Shown here piece after piece: positions 1 to 9,089 of a stretch of DNA of 26,269 nucleotides. Made by a program: the position numbers and the translations under genes. Below the pieces are notes generated by a model. It worked only from the letters and a program-made list of their open reading frames with translations, was not told where the DNA came from and did not search any database. Numbering within the stretch: the first letter of the stretch is position 1; the number at the start of each line of letters is the position of its first letter. This DNA comes from an uncultured Caulobacteraceae bacterium (GTDB lineage: Bacteria; Pseudomonadota; Alphaproteobacteria; Caulobacterales; TH1-2), in contig CALBST010000379.1 of NCBI GenBank assembly GCA_937967425.1, positions 1-26,269 on the forward strand. The letters are read 5' to 3'.

Positions 1-1575
1 GCCATCGAAGGCGTCAAGCGCAAGCGCGAGCGTACGTTCGGACTCGTGCTCGATGATGATGGCGCCAGCTTTGACGCCCTGCTCCTCAGCCTTGCGCAGG
101 ATGCTCTTGATGCGGACGGCTTGGTAGAGCAGGTACGGGCCGGTTTTGCCTTCGAAGCTCATGAAGCGATCGAGATCGAAGATGTAGCTGGTGCCGCGGA
201 AGTTTGAGAGATCGGCGAACTTGATCGCGGCGATGGCGACCTTGTGGGCGACGTCTTCGAATTCTTGTTCTGAGAAATCCGCGCCGATCTCGTTTTCCTT
301 CAGACGCTGACGCGCCTTCTCTTCAGCTTGGCCGATGAGGTCTTGCAGTTTGAGGACGCCGCCGGCGCGGGTTTTGAACGGCGTCCCGTCGGGGCCGTTC
401 ATGGTGCCGAAGCCGATGTGTTCGAGTTGGTCGCGCTGCGCGTAACCGGCTTTCGCGGCGGCGCGATAGACCTGCTCGAAGTGATCGGCTTGGCGCTGGT
501 CGACGCAATAGAGGATGAGATCGGGCTTCTGATCGCGCATGCGCTGCACGATGGTGGCGAGATCGGTGGTGCCGTACATGGCCGAGCCTTCGGACGAGAC
601 GACGAGCAGTGGGTCCGGGCTTTCGACTTCAACGACTGTGCCGTCGTCGCGCTTCTTCTTTTTGGTTTCGCCCGGATTGGCGACGCGAAGGATGCGCGCG
701 CCTTGATCGTCTTCGAGCAGACCTTTCTTATCGAGATCGGCCACCATGTCTGGGATGAGCGGATCGGCGTCGCTTTCGCCGAGCCAGAGATCGAAATCGA
801 CGCCGAGCGAAGCGAAGTCGCGCTTTTGCGCGGCCATCGAGACGTCGTGCATGGCTTTCCAGATCTTGCGGTGAAGCGCGCTGCCGCCTTGCAACGCGGC
901 GGTGGCCTTGCGGGCGCGGTCACGCACGTCGACGTCGCCCTCTTTCACGCGTTTAGCGTAGGCGGGATAGATCGCTTCGAGCTGATCGAGCGTGAGCGCT
1001 TCCAAACGCGCGTCGAGCTTTGCCTTATCATCAAAGCCGCCGAGTTCGTCTTCGAGAGCGGTGATGACGAGGCCCATCTGGAAGCCCCAGTCGCCGAAGT
1101 GTGCATCGCCCCAGACTTCGTCGCCGCGGAAGCGATAGATGCGCTTGACGCTCTCGCCGATGATCGAGGCGCGCAGGTGGCCGACGTGCATGCCCTTAGC
1201 GACGTTCGGGCCGCCGTAATCGACCACGACGCGGCGCTTGTGCTCGACGCGCGAAGCGCCGGCGTTCGGATCGTCGGCCACGAATTGCGCGCGCTTCGTC
1301 AGCGCTTCGGACGTGACTTTGAAATTGAGAAACCCCGGCCCAGCGATCGTTGGCGGTGGCGAAAGCTTTGTTGCGCTCCATTCGGCGGCAACGGACTGCG
1401 CCACTTCTTGCGGTTTCTTGCCTGCCGACTTGGCAACGGCCAGCGCGCCATTGGCTTGGAATTCGCCAAGATCGGGGCGATCGGAACGGCGCACATCGGC
1501 GTGCTTTGGATCGAGCCCAAGCTTGGCGAACACGGCTGCGTTCGCGGCGGTGAGCTGGCTGGCGAGGTCTTTCAT
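1..1575 (-). CDS. argS: Arginyl-tRNA synthetase, 3' end truncated by window edge
   Basis: Class Ia synthetase charging tRNA-Arg in the cytoplasm. 525 codons are visible, open to the window edge; the family is usually 550-600 residues, so the end of the anticodon-binding domain is missing. The start is the ATG at 1575 (MKDLASQL...). An N-terminal additional domain with [15 protein letters not shown] is followed by the HIGH-type signature [17 protein letters not shown] Rossmann core follows, with GTTDLATI and [13 protein letters not shown]. The KMSKS position reads [13 protein letters not shown], a normal ArgRS variant. The C-terminal part shows [16 protein letters not shown]. The gene lies downstream of a lipoprotein gene on the same strand, separated by a palindromic repeat. 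The large plus-strand ORF opposite it is a codon shadow. Confidence 0.97.
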   Translation of the reverse strand, partial: MKDLASQLTAANAAVFAKLGLDPKHADVRRSDRPDLGEFQANGALAVAKSAGKKPQEVAQSVAAEWSATKLSPPPTIAGPGFLNFKVTSEALTKRAQFVADDPNAGASRVEHKRRVVVDYGGPNVAKGMHVGHLRASIIGESVKRIYRFRGDEVWGDAHFGDWGFQMGLVITALEDELGGFDDKAKLDARLEALTLDQLEAIYPAYAKRVKEGDVDVRDRARKATAALQGGSALHRKIWKAMHDVSMAAQKRDFASLGVDFDLWLGESDADPLIPDMVADLDKKGLLEDDQGARILRVANPGETKKKKRDDGTVVEVESPDPLLVVSSEGSAMYGTTDLATIVQRMRDQKPDLILYCVDQRQADHFEQVYRAAAKAGYAQRDQLEHIGFGTMNGPDGTPFKTRAGGVLKLQDLIGQAEEKARQRLKENEIGADFSEQEFEDVAHKVAIAAIKFADLSNFRGTSYIFDLDRFMSFEGKTGPYLLYQAVRIKSILRKAEEQGVKAGAIIIEHESERTLALALDAFDG

Positions 1576-1625
1576 GGGATGCGGAATGGGATGTGGGGGT
1601 GAAGGCGTCAAGAGTCACCAATCAT

Positions 1626-1743
1626 GCTCCCCACGGCGCGGGGAGCTGTCGAACGCGAAGCGTGAGACGGAGGGGCGAGTCTTGGAGGCGGAACACGCCC
1701 CTCCGGCTCGCATTGCTCGCCACCTCCCCGCGCGGCGGGGAGG
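1626..1743. repeat. Palindromic intergenic repeat, copy 1 (double hairpin)
   Basis: Two GC-rich hairpins bracket an inner inverted repeat. The left stem is GCTCCCC/GGGGAGC (1626-1646). The right stem is CCTCCCCGC/GCGGGGAGG, 9 bp perfect with a 3-nt loop (1723-1743). The inner arms CGGAGGGGCG (1668-1677) and CGCCCCTCCG (1696-1705) are exact complements. The architecture matches the repeats near 4347, 6328, 16645 and 17081. It fills most of the gap between the lipoprotein gene and argS. It resembles REP/BIME-type elements; no transposase is present. Confidence 0.8.
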
Positions 1744-1758
1744 ATCGGAGCGGCAAGC

Positions 1759-2421
1759 CTACTGCCCCGGTGCTTGCGTGTCGCCGGCGTCGATGCGGAA
1801 GCGGCGGCCTTCGCGGTTGAACTGCAGCTGTTCAGGCGTCAGGTCGAAGCCGACGAGAATTTCGAAGTTCTCGCCCGAGATGTCCGGGTTGGCGCGCGGG
1901 ATAACGATTTCCTCGATGCGCTCGCGGACATTGACCACCTGTTCGCCACGCGGGAAGCGAACGTTGACGTCGAAATAGACCTTCTCGATCGGTGCGCGGC
2001 CGCGGCGTGTGACGGCGACCCAATAACGATACGTCTGGCGGTCCGACGTCGCCGCCGGGCCACGCCCGAAGGCCATGTCGATATCCATACTCATGGTGAT
2101 AGGGTCGGCATCGACATAGCGGCAGAGGCCGCGCACGCCCTGCATTTCGCCGGTAAAGGAGATGTTGGCGTAACGCTGATTGCCTGGCTGGCTGAACTGC
2201 ACCACGCGGGCGGTGTCGTAGAGCACCCCCATCAGCGGGCACGGGCCGACGTTCGGGCGCTGATCATTGCCGATCATGCGGTCAAAAAAGTTAGGCGGAC
2301 GCACCTCTCGCTGGTTTTCGGGGTTCACGCCGCCCGGCAATTCCACGGTTGGCGTCTCATTTGAGGCGCACGCGCTCAGCGCAAGCGCCAGCGAGAGCAT
2401 GATCACGCGCGGAAAGTTCAT
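1759..2421 (-). CDS. Uncharacterised outer-membrane-type lipoprotein
   Basis: 220 residues. I chose the ATG at 2421 because it gives a clean lipoprotein signal: [18 protein letters not shown] with lipobox LSAC, lipidated Cys18 and then ASNE. It also has an AGGA Shine-Dalgarno 5-8 nt upstream; an upstream in-frame ATG at 2532 would bury the signal peptide. The mature protein starts with a Pro/Asn-rich linker. A domain of probable beta structure follows, with two cysteines (GPCPLMG and GLCRYVD) that could form a disulfide, and regularly spaced strand-like segments. I do not recognise a named family; similar lipoproteins of unknown function occur in alphaproteobacteria. It is divergent from ispH. 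Confidence 0.85.
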   Translation of the reverse strand: MNFPRVIMLSLALALSACASNETPTVELPGGVNPENQREVRPPNFFDRMIGNDQRPNVGPCPLMGVLYDTARVVQFSQPGNQRYANISFTGEMQGVRGLCRYVDADPITMSMDIDMAFGRGPAATSDRQTYRYWVAVTRRGRAPIEKVYFDVNVRFPRGEQVVNVRERIEEIVIPRANPDISGENFEILVGFDLTPEQLQFNREGRRFRIDAGDTQAPGQ

Positions 2422-2574
2422 TCTGATCCTCGTCTCGCCTTCATAGGGCCCTGCGGCGGCGGCCGCATGTCTCACCCCGCCCTGAAGGCAATGGCGTCGC
2501 GCCGTGATAGCTTTGGGGCGGAGCGCCCGCAACAGAGCCGGGCGCCTACCTACTTAAGTTTCACCAGCGAGCCG

Positions 2575-3528
2575 ATGACCGTAGCGGAAAAACCCCAAAT
2601 TTCAGTCCTCTTGGCCGCCCCACGCGGCTTTTGCGCGGGGGTCGACCGGGCCATTCATATCGTTGAACAGGCGATCCGAAAGTGGGGGGCGCCGGTCTAT
2701 GTGCGCCACGAGATTGTCCACAACCGTCATGTGGTCGAGCGGCTGGAGGCGTTGGGGGCGGTATTCGTCGAGGAGCTGGATGACTGCCCGACAGACCGGC
2801 CGGTGATTTTCTCCGCGCACGGCGTGCCGAAAGCGGTGCCGGCCGAAGCGAAGGCGCGCGAGATGATCTATGTCGACGCCACCTGCCCGCTCGTCTCGAA
2901 GGTGCATGTGGAGGCGCAACGCCACTTCGATGCAGGCCGCGAGATCGTGCTGATCGGGCATGCGGGGCACCCGGAAGTGATCGGCACGATGGGGCAGTTG
3001 CCGCCGGGTGCGATCACATTGCTTGAGACGGTTGATGATGCGGAGCGGTTTGAGCCGCGCGATCCTTCCAAGCTTTCGTTCGTGACGCAGACGACGCTCT
3101 CGGTGGACGACACGGCAGAGATGGTCGGCGTGCTGCAGCGGCGGTTTCCCGGCATCGCCGCGCCGCACAAGGAAGACATCTGCTACGCGACGACCAATCG
3201 CCAGGACGCCGTGAAGGCGATGGCGGAGCAAGCGGATTTGGTGCTGGTGATCGGTTCGCCGAAGAGTTCGAATTCGGTGCGGCTGGTTGAGGTCGCAAAG
3301 CGCGCGGGCGCGCGGGATGCGCGGTTGGTGGGATCGGCGGACGATGTGGATTGGGGCTGGTTCGACGGCGTGCGCAGCGTTGGCGTTACGGCAGGCGCGA
3401 GCGCGCCGGAAGATTTGGTGGAGGCGCTGATCGCGGCAATCGGCGCGCGCTTTGACTCGCGCGTCGAAGAAGTGCGCGTTACAAAGGAAGACGTGGTGTT
3501 CAAGCTGCCGCGCGTGCTGGCGGAGTGA
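2575..3528 (+). CDS. ispH: 4-hydroxy-3-methylbut-2-enyl diphosphate reductase
   Basis: Last enzyme of the MEP isoprenoid pathway: a [4Fe-4S] reductase making IPP and DMAPP from HMBPP. 317 residues from ATG 2575. An in-frame ATG at 2467 would add 36 non-conserved residues before the conserved [20 protein letters not shown]. The three cluster cysteines are visible: Cys20 ([11 protein letters not shown]), Cys104 ([12 protein letters not shown]) and Cys203 ([11 protein letters not shown]). The proton-relay Glu lies in [14 protein letters not shown] (Glu134). Also present are [16 protein letters not shown] and the late [11 protein letters not shown]. The stop overlaps the GTG start of the next gene (GTGA), indicating translational coupling. 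Confidence 0.97.
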   Translation: MTVAEKPQISVLLAAPRGFCAGVDRAIHIVEQAIRKWGAPVYVRHEIVHNRHVVERLEALGAVFVEELDDCPTDRPVIFSAHGVPKAVPAEAKAREMIYVDATCPLVSKVHVEAQRHFDAGREIVLIGHAGHPEVIGTMGQLPPGAITLLETVDDAERFEPRDPSKLSFVTQTTLSVDDTAEMVGVLQRRFPGIAAPHKEDICYATTNRQDAVKAMAEQADLVLVIGSPKSSNSVRLVEVAKRAGARDARLVGSADDVDWGWFDGVRSVGVTAGASAPEDLVEALIAAIGARFDSRVEEVRVTKEDVVFKLPRVLAE

Positions 3529-4328
3529 GCCAGCACCCGATCCCAGTTCTGCTGTATGAGATCATCCAGGAGCTGCGCGCGCGCAATCCGGATCGCATTC
3601 CGTTAGTTGGCGTCGCGGGCGCGCAAGGCTCGGGCAAGAGCTATCAGTGCCGTATTCTGACGATGGCGAACCAGCCGCGGTTTGCGCACTTCTCGTTGGA
3701 TGATGTCTACATGCTCCGCAAGCATCGAGAAGAGCGCGCCGCCGAGGCGCACCCGCTCTTTGCCACGCGCGGCGTGCCTGGCACGCACGATTTGGGCATC
3801 GCGCGCGCGACCATCATGCAGCTACGGCACGACAACCCGCCTACTGCGGTCCCGCTTCCGCGCTTCGACAAGGCAACAGACGCTCGCCTCCCGCGTGAGG
3901 CGCGGCCGATCTTCCAGAGTCCCGCTGACGCAATCGTCATGGATGGTTGGTGCTTGGGGGCGTTGCCGCAGGACGATGCGGCCCTTGCCGCGCCAGTCAA
4001 CGAACTGGAGCGAAGTGAAGACGCGGACGGCGTGTGGCGCAGATATGTCAACGACGAACTGAGCGGCGCATATCGCCAATTCTTCGACGGCTTCGACGCC
4101 ATCGTCTATCTGCGCCCGCCGAATTGGGAGATCGTCCGCACCTGGCGCAAGCAACAGGAAGAGCAAATGCTTGGCCGGCCGCTCAATGATGACGAAGAAA
4201 AGTGGCTCGATCGCTTCCTGATGCACTATGAGCGGATCACGCGCTCGATGATGGCTGGCAATCATCGCGCGAAACGGATTGTGCAACTGGACGAAGCGCG
4301 GAACGTTATGCGCATTGAGGAGGTATGA
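3525..4328 (+). CDS. D-glycerate 3-kinase-like P-loop kinase
   Basis: 267 residues with a GTG start inside the ispH stop region (4-nt overlap). A Walker A motif GAQGSGKS (residues 32-39) follows a VGVAG strand. Next come [15 protein letters not shown] and [10 protein letters not shown], a [14 protein letters not shown] segment and a hydrophobic strand [11 protein letters not shown]. The C-terminal half contains [24 protein letters not shown]. This order matches the GLYK/YggF-Tda10 group of phosphoribulokinase/uridine-kinase-like proteins, which phosphorylate D-glycerate at the 3 position. The substrate is inferred from family resemblance only. Pairing with ispH is probably a positional operon rather than a pathway. 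Confidence 0.82.
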   Translation: MSQHPIPVLLYEIIQELRARNPDRIPLVGVAGAQGSGKSYQCRILTMANQPRFAHFSLDDVYMLRKHREERAAEAHPLFATRGVPGTHDLGIARATIMQLRHDNPPTAVPLPRFDKATDARLPREARPIFQSPADAIVMDGWCLGALPQDDAALAAPVNELERSEDADGVWRRYVNDELSGAYRQFFDGFDAIVYLRPPNWEIVRTWRKQQEEQMLGRPLNDDEEKWLDRFLMHYERITRSMMAGNHRAKRIVQLDEARNVMRIEEV

Positions 4329-4346
4329 ACGCTGAACGAATTTCTT

Positions 4347-4468
4347 CCTTCCCCCTCGCGGGGAAGGTGTCGCCCGGAGGGCGACGGATGGGAACGCCAG
4401 CCCGGCTGTTGCAAAACGCTGCCGCCCGCACCCCCACCCCCGGCCTCGCCCCGCAAGGGGGCGGGGAG
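4347..4468. repeat. Palindromic intergenic repeat, copy 2
   Basis: The left hairpin CCTTCCCC/GGGGAAGG (4347-4367, 8 bp, CTCGC loop) is followed by the small inverted repeat TCGCCC/GGGCGA. After a spacer comes a C-rich arm and the hairpin CGCCCC/GGGGCG around 4447-4463. It has the same layout as the other repeats. It fills the gap between the glycerate kinase gene and thrB, and its right edge supplies the purine tract in front of thrB. Confidence 0.75.
4463..4468 (+). promoter_or_regulatory. Shine-Dalgarno of thrB at the edge of a repeat
   Basis: GGGGAG lies 7 nt before the thrB ATG at 4476. It is the purine-rich right edge of palindromic repeat copy 2, so the ribosome binding site seems to be part of the repeat element. 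Confidence 0.6.
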
Positions 4469-4475
4469 CGATAAG

Positions 4476-5432
4476 ATGGCGGTTTATACTTCTCTCTCAA
4501 CTGACGATGTCGCCGCGCTCTTGGCGCGGTATGAGATCGGCGCTGCCGTAAGCTGCGAACCCATCGCCGAAGGCGTTGAGAACACCAACTACAAGCTCAC
4601 CACGCCTGCGGGGCGCTACATCCTCACCATCTTCGAAAAGCGCGTCGCCGAGGCCGACCTGCCCTTTTTCATGGCGGTGATGGAACGGCTCGCGGCACGT
4701 GACTTCCCGGCGCCCAAGCCAATCGCCACGCGCGAGGGCGCACTGCTCACGCGCGTGAAGGGCAAGCCCGCCGCCATCGTCTCGTTTCTAGATGGCGTCT
4801 GGCCGCGCCAGACGGAGCTTTGGCACTGCGCCGCTATTGGCGAGACGCTGGCCCGCATGCATCTGGCGCTCGACGGCTTCGCGGGCACGCGGACGAATGC
4901 GCTGAGCCTGCGCGGATGGGAGACGTTGCTCGTGCCGCGCTTGGATGAAGCGGAGAAGCTGCGGCCTGGCCTCGCGGCGCTGGCGCGCAAGGACATGATG
5001 GCGGTGCGCATGGCCTGGCGGAACGATCTGCCGCGCGGCGTCATTCACGCCGATCTGTTTCCGGACAACGCGTTGTTCGAAGGCGATGCGCTGACCGGCG
5101 TGATCGATTTCTACTTCGCCTGCACCGATGCGCTGGCTTACGATCTCGCCATCTGCCTCAACGCTTGGTGCTTCGATGGCCCGCGCTACCATATCGAACG
5201 CGGCCGCGCGATGATCGCGGCTTATGCGAGCGTGCGTCCGCTCTCGGCGCTGGAACTCGATATGCTCCCGCACCTCGCGCGCGGCGCAGCGCTGCGCTTC
5301 TTCGCGACACGACTCACCGATTGGACGGCAACGCCCGAAGGCGCAACGGTGACGCCGAAAGATCCGCTGGAGTACGCCGACAAGCTCGCGTTTCACCGTA
5401 CTGCGCGTGGAGCGGCGGACTATGGCGCCTAA
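4476..5432 (+). CDS. thrB: Homoserine kinase (ThrB type II, APH fold)
   Basis: Phosphorylates homoserine in threonine biosynthesis. 318 residues, typical for the aminoglycoside-phosphotransferase-like ThrB of proteobacteria. The N-terminus MAVYTSLSTDDVAALLARY leads into the nucleotide-binding loop AEGVENTNYKLTTPAGRYIL. The catalytic-loop motif GVIHADLFPDNALF and the DFG-equivalent GVIDFYFACTDALAYDLAI are intact. A central FLDGVWPRQTELWHCAAIGETLARMH segment is characteristic of this group. The TAA stop shares one base with the ATG of the downstream membrane protein gene (TAATG). Confidence 0.96.
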   Translation: MAVYTSLSTDDVAALLARYEIGAAVSCEPIAEGVENTNYKLTTPAGRYILTIFEKRVAEADLPFFMAVMERLAARDFPAPKPIATREGALLTRVKGKPAAIVSFLDGVWPRQTELWHCAAIGETLARMHLALDGFAGTRTNALSLRGWETLLVPRLDEAEKLRPGLAALARKDMMAVRMAWRNDLPRGVIHADLFPDNALFEGDALTGVIDFYFACTDALAYDLAICLNAWCFDGPRYHIERGRAMIAAYASVRPLSALELDMLPHLARGAALRFFATRLTDWTATPEGATVTPKDPLEYADKLAFHRTARGAADYGA

Positions 5433-5887
5433 TGCCGCGTAGGATACGCCTTCTTGCCGCTTTGGTGCTGGCGCCGCTGGGCGCATCGGCCACTGTTGCG
5501 ATGAGCCTCGCCGCGATAACCATCTGCCCCAGGTACGGCTGCAACCTGGAAATCCTGACCTTCGCTGGATTGGCCGGCGTGACCTACGGCGCGGTTGTTG
5601 GCGTTCCAACCGTCGTGCTGGCGGGACTGCCGGTGCATCACATCCTCAGTATTATAGGAAGAACGCATGTCCTTCCCTATGTTCTTGCTGGCGGCTTGAT
5701 CGGGTTACCTGCGGCCGTGTTTGGATTGGCGATCCTGAGCCGCGGCTCATTAAACATGAGCGCAGAGGGATGGGCCTTCGCATGCGCCCTCGGCGCTATC
5801 ACGGGCGCCATGTCCGCATTGGTGTTTTGGCTCATTCGCCGTCCTGATCGCGACGTTCGAGCGAATCCACCTACATCCACCCCATGA
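5432..5887 (+). CDS. Small four-helix membrane protein, unknown function
   Basis: 151 residues starting at the ATG that overlaps the thrB stop by one base. The open frame continues upstream inside thrB, but that part has no plausible membrane-protein sequence. The start [15 protein letters not shown] is followed by four hydrophobic segments at roughly residues 6-30, 38-62, 78-100 and 112-134, separated by short loops. The tail is basic/polar ([13 protein letters not shown]). Two cysteines flank a short loop (ICPRYGCN). No known domain recognised. The end overlaps rnhA by ATGA, so thrB, this gene and rnhA are probably cotranslated. Confidence 0.75.
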   Translation: MPRRIRLLAALVLAPLGASATVAMSLAAITICPRYGCNLEILTFAGLAGVTYGAVVGVPTVVLAGLPVHHILSIIGRTHVLPYVLAGGLIGLPAAVFGLAILSRGSLNMSAEGWAFACALGAITGAMSALVFWLIRRPDRDVRANPPTSTP

Positions 5888-6324
5888 GCAACACGGTCGA
5901 CATTTGGACGGATGGCGCGTGCAGCGGCAATCCTGGCCCCGGTGGTTGGGGCGCGATTTTGCATTATGCGGGGACCGAGAAGGAACTTTCAGGCGCCGAG
6001 GCGGCGACGACGAACAATCGCATGGAGCTTATGGCCGCGATCGCGGCGCTCAATGCGTTGAAGCGGCCGAGCAAAGTGCGGCTGCATACGGATTCCAAGT
6101 ACGTCATGGACGGCGTGACCAAGTGGATTCACGGCTGGAAGAAGAACGGCTGGAAGACCGCCGACAAGAAGCCGGTGAAGAACGACGATCTCTGGAAGCT
6201 GCTCGACGAGGCCAATGCGCGCCACGAAGTGACGTGGAAATGGGTGAAGGGCCACGCTGACAATGAGATGAACAACCGCGCCGATGAGCTGGCGCGGAAC
6301 GCGATTGGGACGTTGAAGGGCTAA
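5884..6324 (+). CDS. rnhA: Ribonuclease HI
   Basis: Degrades the RNA strand of RNA-DNA hybrids (R-loops, primers). 146 residues. All catalytic residues are present and fall at the same numbers as in the E. coli enzyme: Asp10 ([15 protein letters not shown]), Glu48 (NNRMEL), Asp70 (HTDSKYV), His124 (VKGHADN) and Asp134 (NNRADELA). The basic handle [18 protein letters not shown] is also present. The ATG overlaps the preceding stop by 4 nt. A large palindromic repeat begins just after the stop and may end the transcript. Confidence 0.98.
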   Translation: MSNTVDIWTDGACSGNPGPGGWGAILHYAGTEKELSGAEAATTNNRMELMAAIAALNALKRPSKVRLHTDSKYVMDGVTKWIHGWKKNGWKTADKKPVKNDDLWKLLDEANARHEVTWKWVKGHADNEMNNRADELARNAIGTLKG

Positions 6325-6327
6325 AAT

Positions 6328-6443
6328 CCCTCTCCCTCGCGGAGAGGGTCGCCGCGCAGCGGCGGGGTGAGGGGCGTTCCGACAAGCAGGCGCCTGCGCG
6401 TTTGAACGCCCTCACCCCTACCTCCTCTCCCGCAAGGGAGAGG
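6328..6443. repeat. Palindromic intergenic repeat, copy 3 (best double hairpin)
   Basis: Left stem CCCTCTCC/GGAGAGGG (6328-6348, loop CTCGC). Right stem CCTCTCCC/GGGAGAGG (6424-6443, loop GCAA). Between them are nearly complementary arms: GGGGTGAGGGGCGTTC (6364-6379) against GAACGCCCTCACCCC (6404-6418), with a 1-nt bulge. The whole element can fold as one long cruciform. It sits between rnhA and the DUF6265-like gene. Confidence 0.82.
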
Positions 6444-6505
6444 GGCGCGTAACCACAAGAGTGCGGGGATTGCTTCACATCGGCGATGCGCGCAGCTTCA
6501 CAGGC

Positions 6506-6988
6506 ATGCGCTTTCTCTTCTTTGCTCTCGCCCTGCTCCTCGCCGCTACCGCCTCCGCGCAGGATATCAGTGATCTGCGCTGGCTTGCCGGCTGTTGGCG
6601 CACAGAGCCGCCACGCGAAGCTGAGAGCGGCGCGACCTTCTACGAAGTCTGGATCGCGCCGGACGCGCCAATCATCGCCGGCTACGGCTATCACGAAGGC
6701 GAAGGTGAAGTTCAGGGCTGGGAGCAAATGCGCATCGAGTCAAACGGGCGCCCTGAACTCGTGAACATGCCGCTCGGCTCATTCCCGATCCGCTACCAGT
6801 TATTGGAGGAAGAGCCGAACAACACGGCCACGTTTGTGAACACAGACCCCGAGCACGATTACCCGAAGCGCATCGAGTATCGGCGCGAAGGCAATCGCCT
6901 GTTCCGGCGCATCTCCGGCGATCAGCCTGATGATGCTCAAGAGTTCGAATACTGGCGCATCCGCTGCCCGGCGCGGTTGCGGCCCTGA
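6506..6988 (+). CDS. Secreted DUF6265-like protein
   Basis: 160 residues from ATG 6506; a GTG at 6461 is in frame but would precede the signal peptide. Residues 1-18 form a Sec signal (MRFLFFALALLLAATASA) with cleavage at ASA-QD. The mature part opens with ISDLRWLAGCWRTEP, the tryptophan/Gly-Cys-Trp signature of DUF6265-type proteins. It continues with a lipocalin-like series of strands (FYEVWIAPDAPIIAGYGYHEGEGE, ATFVNTDPEHDYPKRIEYRR). The function of the family is unknown; the fold suggests binding of a small ligand, which is inference. Convergent with the nfeD-like gene, with a 12-nt gap. Confidence 0.8.
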   Translation: MRFLFFALALLLAATASAQDISDLRWLAGCWRTEPPREAESGATFYEVWIAPDAPIIAGYGYHEGEGEVQGWEQMRIESNGRPELVNMPLGSFPIRYQLLEEEPNNTATFVNTDPEHDYPKRIEYRREGNRLFRRISGDQPDDAQEFEYWRIRCPARLRP

Positions 6989-7000
6989 CCCGACAAGCGG

Positions 7001-7453
7001 CTAGACGGCGCGGACCTTCAGCGTCGCGCCATCGACGCTGTCGATCACCACCGTTTGGCCAGGCGTCAGCGCTTCATCGCTTACAGCGCGCCAGATCGTG
7101 TCGGCAATCTTCACCGAGCCGGCCCCGTTCGCAAACACCGTGATCACGCCGCGCGTGCCGATCAGCGTTTTCGAGCGCTCGTTGAGCCCCTCGGCCTTGT
7201 TCTCCTCGCGCCAGCGCTTGACGATCGGCCCGCCCAACCAAGTGAGTGCAATCACGAGCACCGCGAAAATCGCGATCTCGGCGATCCAGTTGGTTGCGCC
7301 CGCCAGCGAGATGAGCGCAGTGAGAAACGCCGCGACAGACGGCCAAAGCAGATAGGTCGTGCCGCTCGCCATCTCGGCGATGAGCAAGATGAGGCCCAAG
7401 ACCAGCCAGTGCTGCGGGCCAAGGCTCGTCAGGAAGGTGATCAGCGTGTCCAT
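7001..7453 (-). CDS. NfeD-like membrane protein (YbbJ type)
   Basis: 150 residues. Two or three transmembrane helices span roughly residues 14-50 and 55-75 (LVLGLILLIAEMASG..., IAEIAIFAVLVIALTWLGG). A soluble C-terminal OB-fold-like domain follows, with LIGTRGVITVFANGAGSVKIADTIWRAVSD and GQTVVIDSVDGATLKVRAV, the NfeD C-terminal signature. This short form lacks the ClpP-like protease domain of long NfeD. It lies 40 nt downstream of the SPFH gene; such pairs are thought to act together in membrane microdomains. Confidence 0.9.
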   Translation of the reverse strand: MDTLITFLTSLGPQHWLVLGLILLIAEMASGTTYLLWPSVAAFLTALISLAGATNWIAEIAIFAVLVIALTWLGGPIVKRWREENKAEGLNERSKTLIGTRGVITVFANGAGSVKIADTIWRAVSDEALTPGQTVVIDSVDGATLKVRAV

Positions 7454-7493
7454 GGTCCCAATGTAGCGATGCTTAGCCGCTTACGCGAGTGGC

Positions 7494-8447
7494 TTAGCGT
7501 GGCGCGGGCGTCGGCGACCGCGGTGCGGTCCACGGGCTGCCGCCCGCCCCGCCTTCCGCTTGCGCGTTGAGCGCGCGCAGGCCTTCGACCAGGCCGGCAA
7601 TGCCGGAGAGATCGGCTGGGATAATGACCGTACGCTGCTGGTTCGAGGTCGCAAGCTGGCCAAACGCTTCGACGTACTTCAAGCCAAGGAAGTAGCGGAT
7701 CGCATTCACGTCGCCCTTGCCGATGGCCTGCGAGACCATGTCGGTCGCCTTCGCTTCGGCTTCGGCTTCGCGTTCACGCGCTTCAGCGTCGCGGAAGGCT
7801 GCCTCGCGGCGGCCTTCTGCTTCGAGGATCGCCGATTGCTTGGCGCCTTCAGCGCGCAGAATGGCGGCTTGTTTGTCGCCTTCAGCTTCCAGAATTTGCG
7901 CGCGCCGCTCCCGCTCGGCTTTCATCTGGCGGGCCATGGCTTGTGTCAGGTCAGCCGGCGGCGAAAGGTCCTTGATCTCGACGCGCATCACCTTGGTGCC
8001 CCAGGCATGTGTGGCGGCGTCGATGACTGTCAGCAGGCGGGCGTTGATCGAGTCACGCTGCGAGAGCACTTCGTCGAGGTCCATCGAGCCGACGACGGTA
8101 CGAATGTTGGTCAAGCAGAGGTTGAGGATGGCGAGGCGATAGTTTTCGACTTCGTAGGCGGCCTTCGCTGCATCCATGACTTGAATGAAGACAACCGCGT
8201 CAACCGAGACGATGGCGTTATCTTTCGTGATCACTTCTTGGCGCGGCACATCGAGCACCGCTTCCATCATCGACATGCGCTTGCCGATGCGATCGACGAA
8301 TGGAACGAGGAAGGCGATGCCTGGACGCAACGTGCCGGTGTAGCGACCGAAGCGCTCAACGGTGTACTGAAAGCCCTGCGGCACCACCTTGATCGCGCTG
8401 AAAGCCAGCACGAGCGCCATCACGGCGAAGAAAATTACAACCGCCAT
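7494..8447 (-). CDS. SPFH/Band 7 protein, QmcA/paraslipin type
   Basis: 317 residues. An N-terminal membrane anchor (residues 2-20) is followed by an SPFH domain at about 20-190: VVPQGFQYTVERFGRYTGTL, PFVDRIGKRMSMMEAVLDVP, ITKDNAIVSVDAVVFIQV. A long Ala/Glu-rich coiled coil (about 175-245) contains repeated AEG units, and the conserved tail is NAIRYFLGLKYVEAFGQLA. The Pro-rich last 15 residues look poorly conserved. These proteins scaffold membrane microdomains and often regulate membrane proteases such as FtsH. The NfeD-like gene immediately downstream supports the call; gene symbol qmcA is possible but not assigned. Confidence 0.93.
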   Translation of the reverse strand: MAVVIFFAVMALVLAFSAIKVVPQGFQYTVERFGRYTGTLRPGIAFLVPFVDRIGKRMSMMEAVLDVPRQEVITKDNAIVSVDAVVFIQVMDAAKAAYEVENYRLAILNLCLTNIRTVVGSMDLDEVLSQRDSINARLLTVIDAATHAWGTKVMRVEIKDLSPPADLTQAMARQMKAERERRAQILEAEGDKQAAILRAEGAKQSAILEAEGRREAAFRDAEAREREAEAEAKATDMVSQAIGKGDVNAIRYFLGLKYVEAFGQLATSNQQRTVIIPADLSGIAGLVEGLRALNAQAEGGAGGSPWTAPRSPTPAPR

Positions 8448-8509
8448 CGCGTCTCACTCCCACCGCTTCTGCGGTCAATGCGTTCTCGCGCGGGTAATCA
8501 GCGTTAAGC

Positions 8510-8992
8510 TCAGCCTAACTGAGCAAGCAGGTATTCCGCGCTGGAAACTTTGTATTCACCAGCTTCTTCAACGTTCAGCTGAGATACCACCCCATCCTTG
8601 ACGATCATTGAATAGCGCTTCGAACGCGGCCCCATGCCGAACTTTGAGAAATCAGCATCAAGGCCGGTCGCCTTGGCAAATTCGCCCGAACCGTCCGACA
8701 ACATGACGATCTGATCGACAACATTCTGATCCTTCGCCCATGCGCCCATCACGAAGTGATCGTTTACGGCGGTGCACGCAACGGTATCGACGCCCTTGGC
8801 CTTGAGCTGGGCCAGGTGATCGCGGAAGCTCGGCAAATGCCGCGCCGAGCATGTCGGCGTGAACGCGCCCGGCACCGCGAACAGCGCCACCGTCTTGCCG
8901 CCGAACACATCGGCCGTGCGCATCTGCTTCATGCCCTCGCTGGTGGGTACGTTGAACTGAACATCCGGCAGCGCGTCTCCGACTTTGATCAT
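8510..8992 (-). CDS. Prx5-type peroxiredoxin
   Basis: 160 residues from ATG 8992, with an AGGGGA Shine-Dalgarno 9 nt upstream; the frame stays open further upstream but without conservation. The sequence opens MIKVGDALPDVQFNV. The peroxidatic Cys48 lies in VPGAFTPTCSARHLPSF, and Cys73 in VACTAVNDHFVMGAWAKDQ. The KRYSMIVKDGVVSQLNVEE segment is typical of the thioredoxin-fold Prx5/AHP1 group. It reduces hydrogen peroxide and organic peroxides in the cytoplasm, probably with glutathione/glutaredoxin or thioredoxin. Divergent from yqgE, with a 97-nt promoter-sized gap. Confidence 0.94.
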   Translation of the reverse strand: MIKVGDALPDVQFNVPTSEGMKQMRTADVFGGKTVALFAVPGAFTPTCSARHLPSFRDHLAQLKAKGVDTVACTAVNDHFVMGAWAKDQNVVDQIVMLSDGSGEFAKATGLDADFSKFGMGPRSKRYSMIVKDGVVSQLNVEEAGEYKVSSAEYLLAQLG

Positions 8993-9089
8993 AAGCAAAT
9001 CCCCTGTTTCACCGATTATGTAGGCGAGACGCGCGCCATATGCGAGCGCCCTCTTGCGCGAAAACGGCGGGCGCGGGACGATTAGCCCC

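Noticed and set aside
1..1575. Missing canonical KMSKS in the arginyl-tRNA synthetase
   Set aside because: Many ArgRS proteins lack the exact motif; [13 protein letters not shown] at that position is within normal variation.
328..1602. A 424-codon plus-strand ORF opposite argS
   Set aside because: It is antisense to a clearly conserved argS, has no recognisable domain and results from GC-rich codon bias.
5165..5431. Upstream extension of the small membrane protein inside thrB
   Set aside because: The added sequence is arginine/proline-rich out-of-frame thrB; the ATG at 5432 overlaps the thrB stop in the usual coupling pattern.
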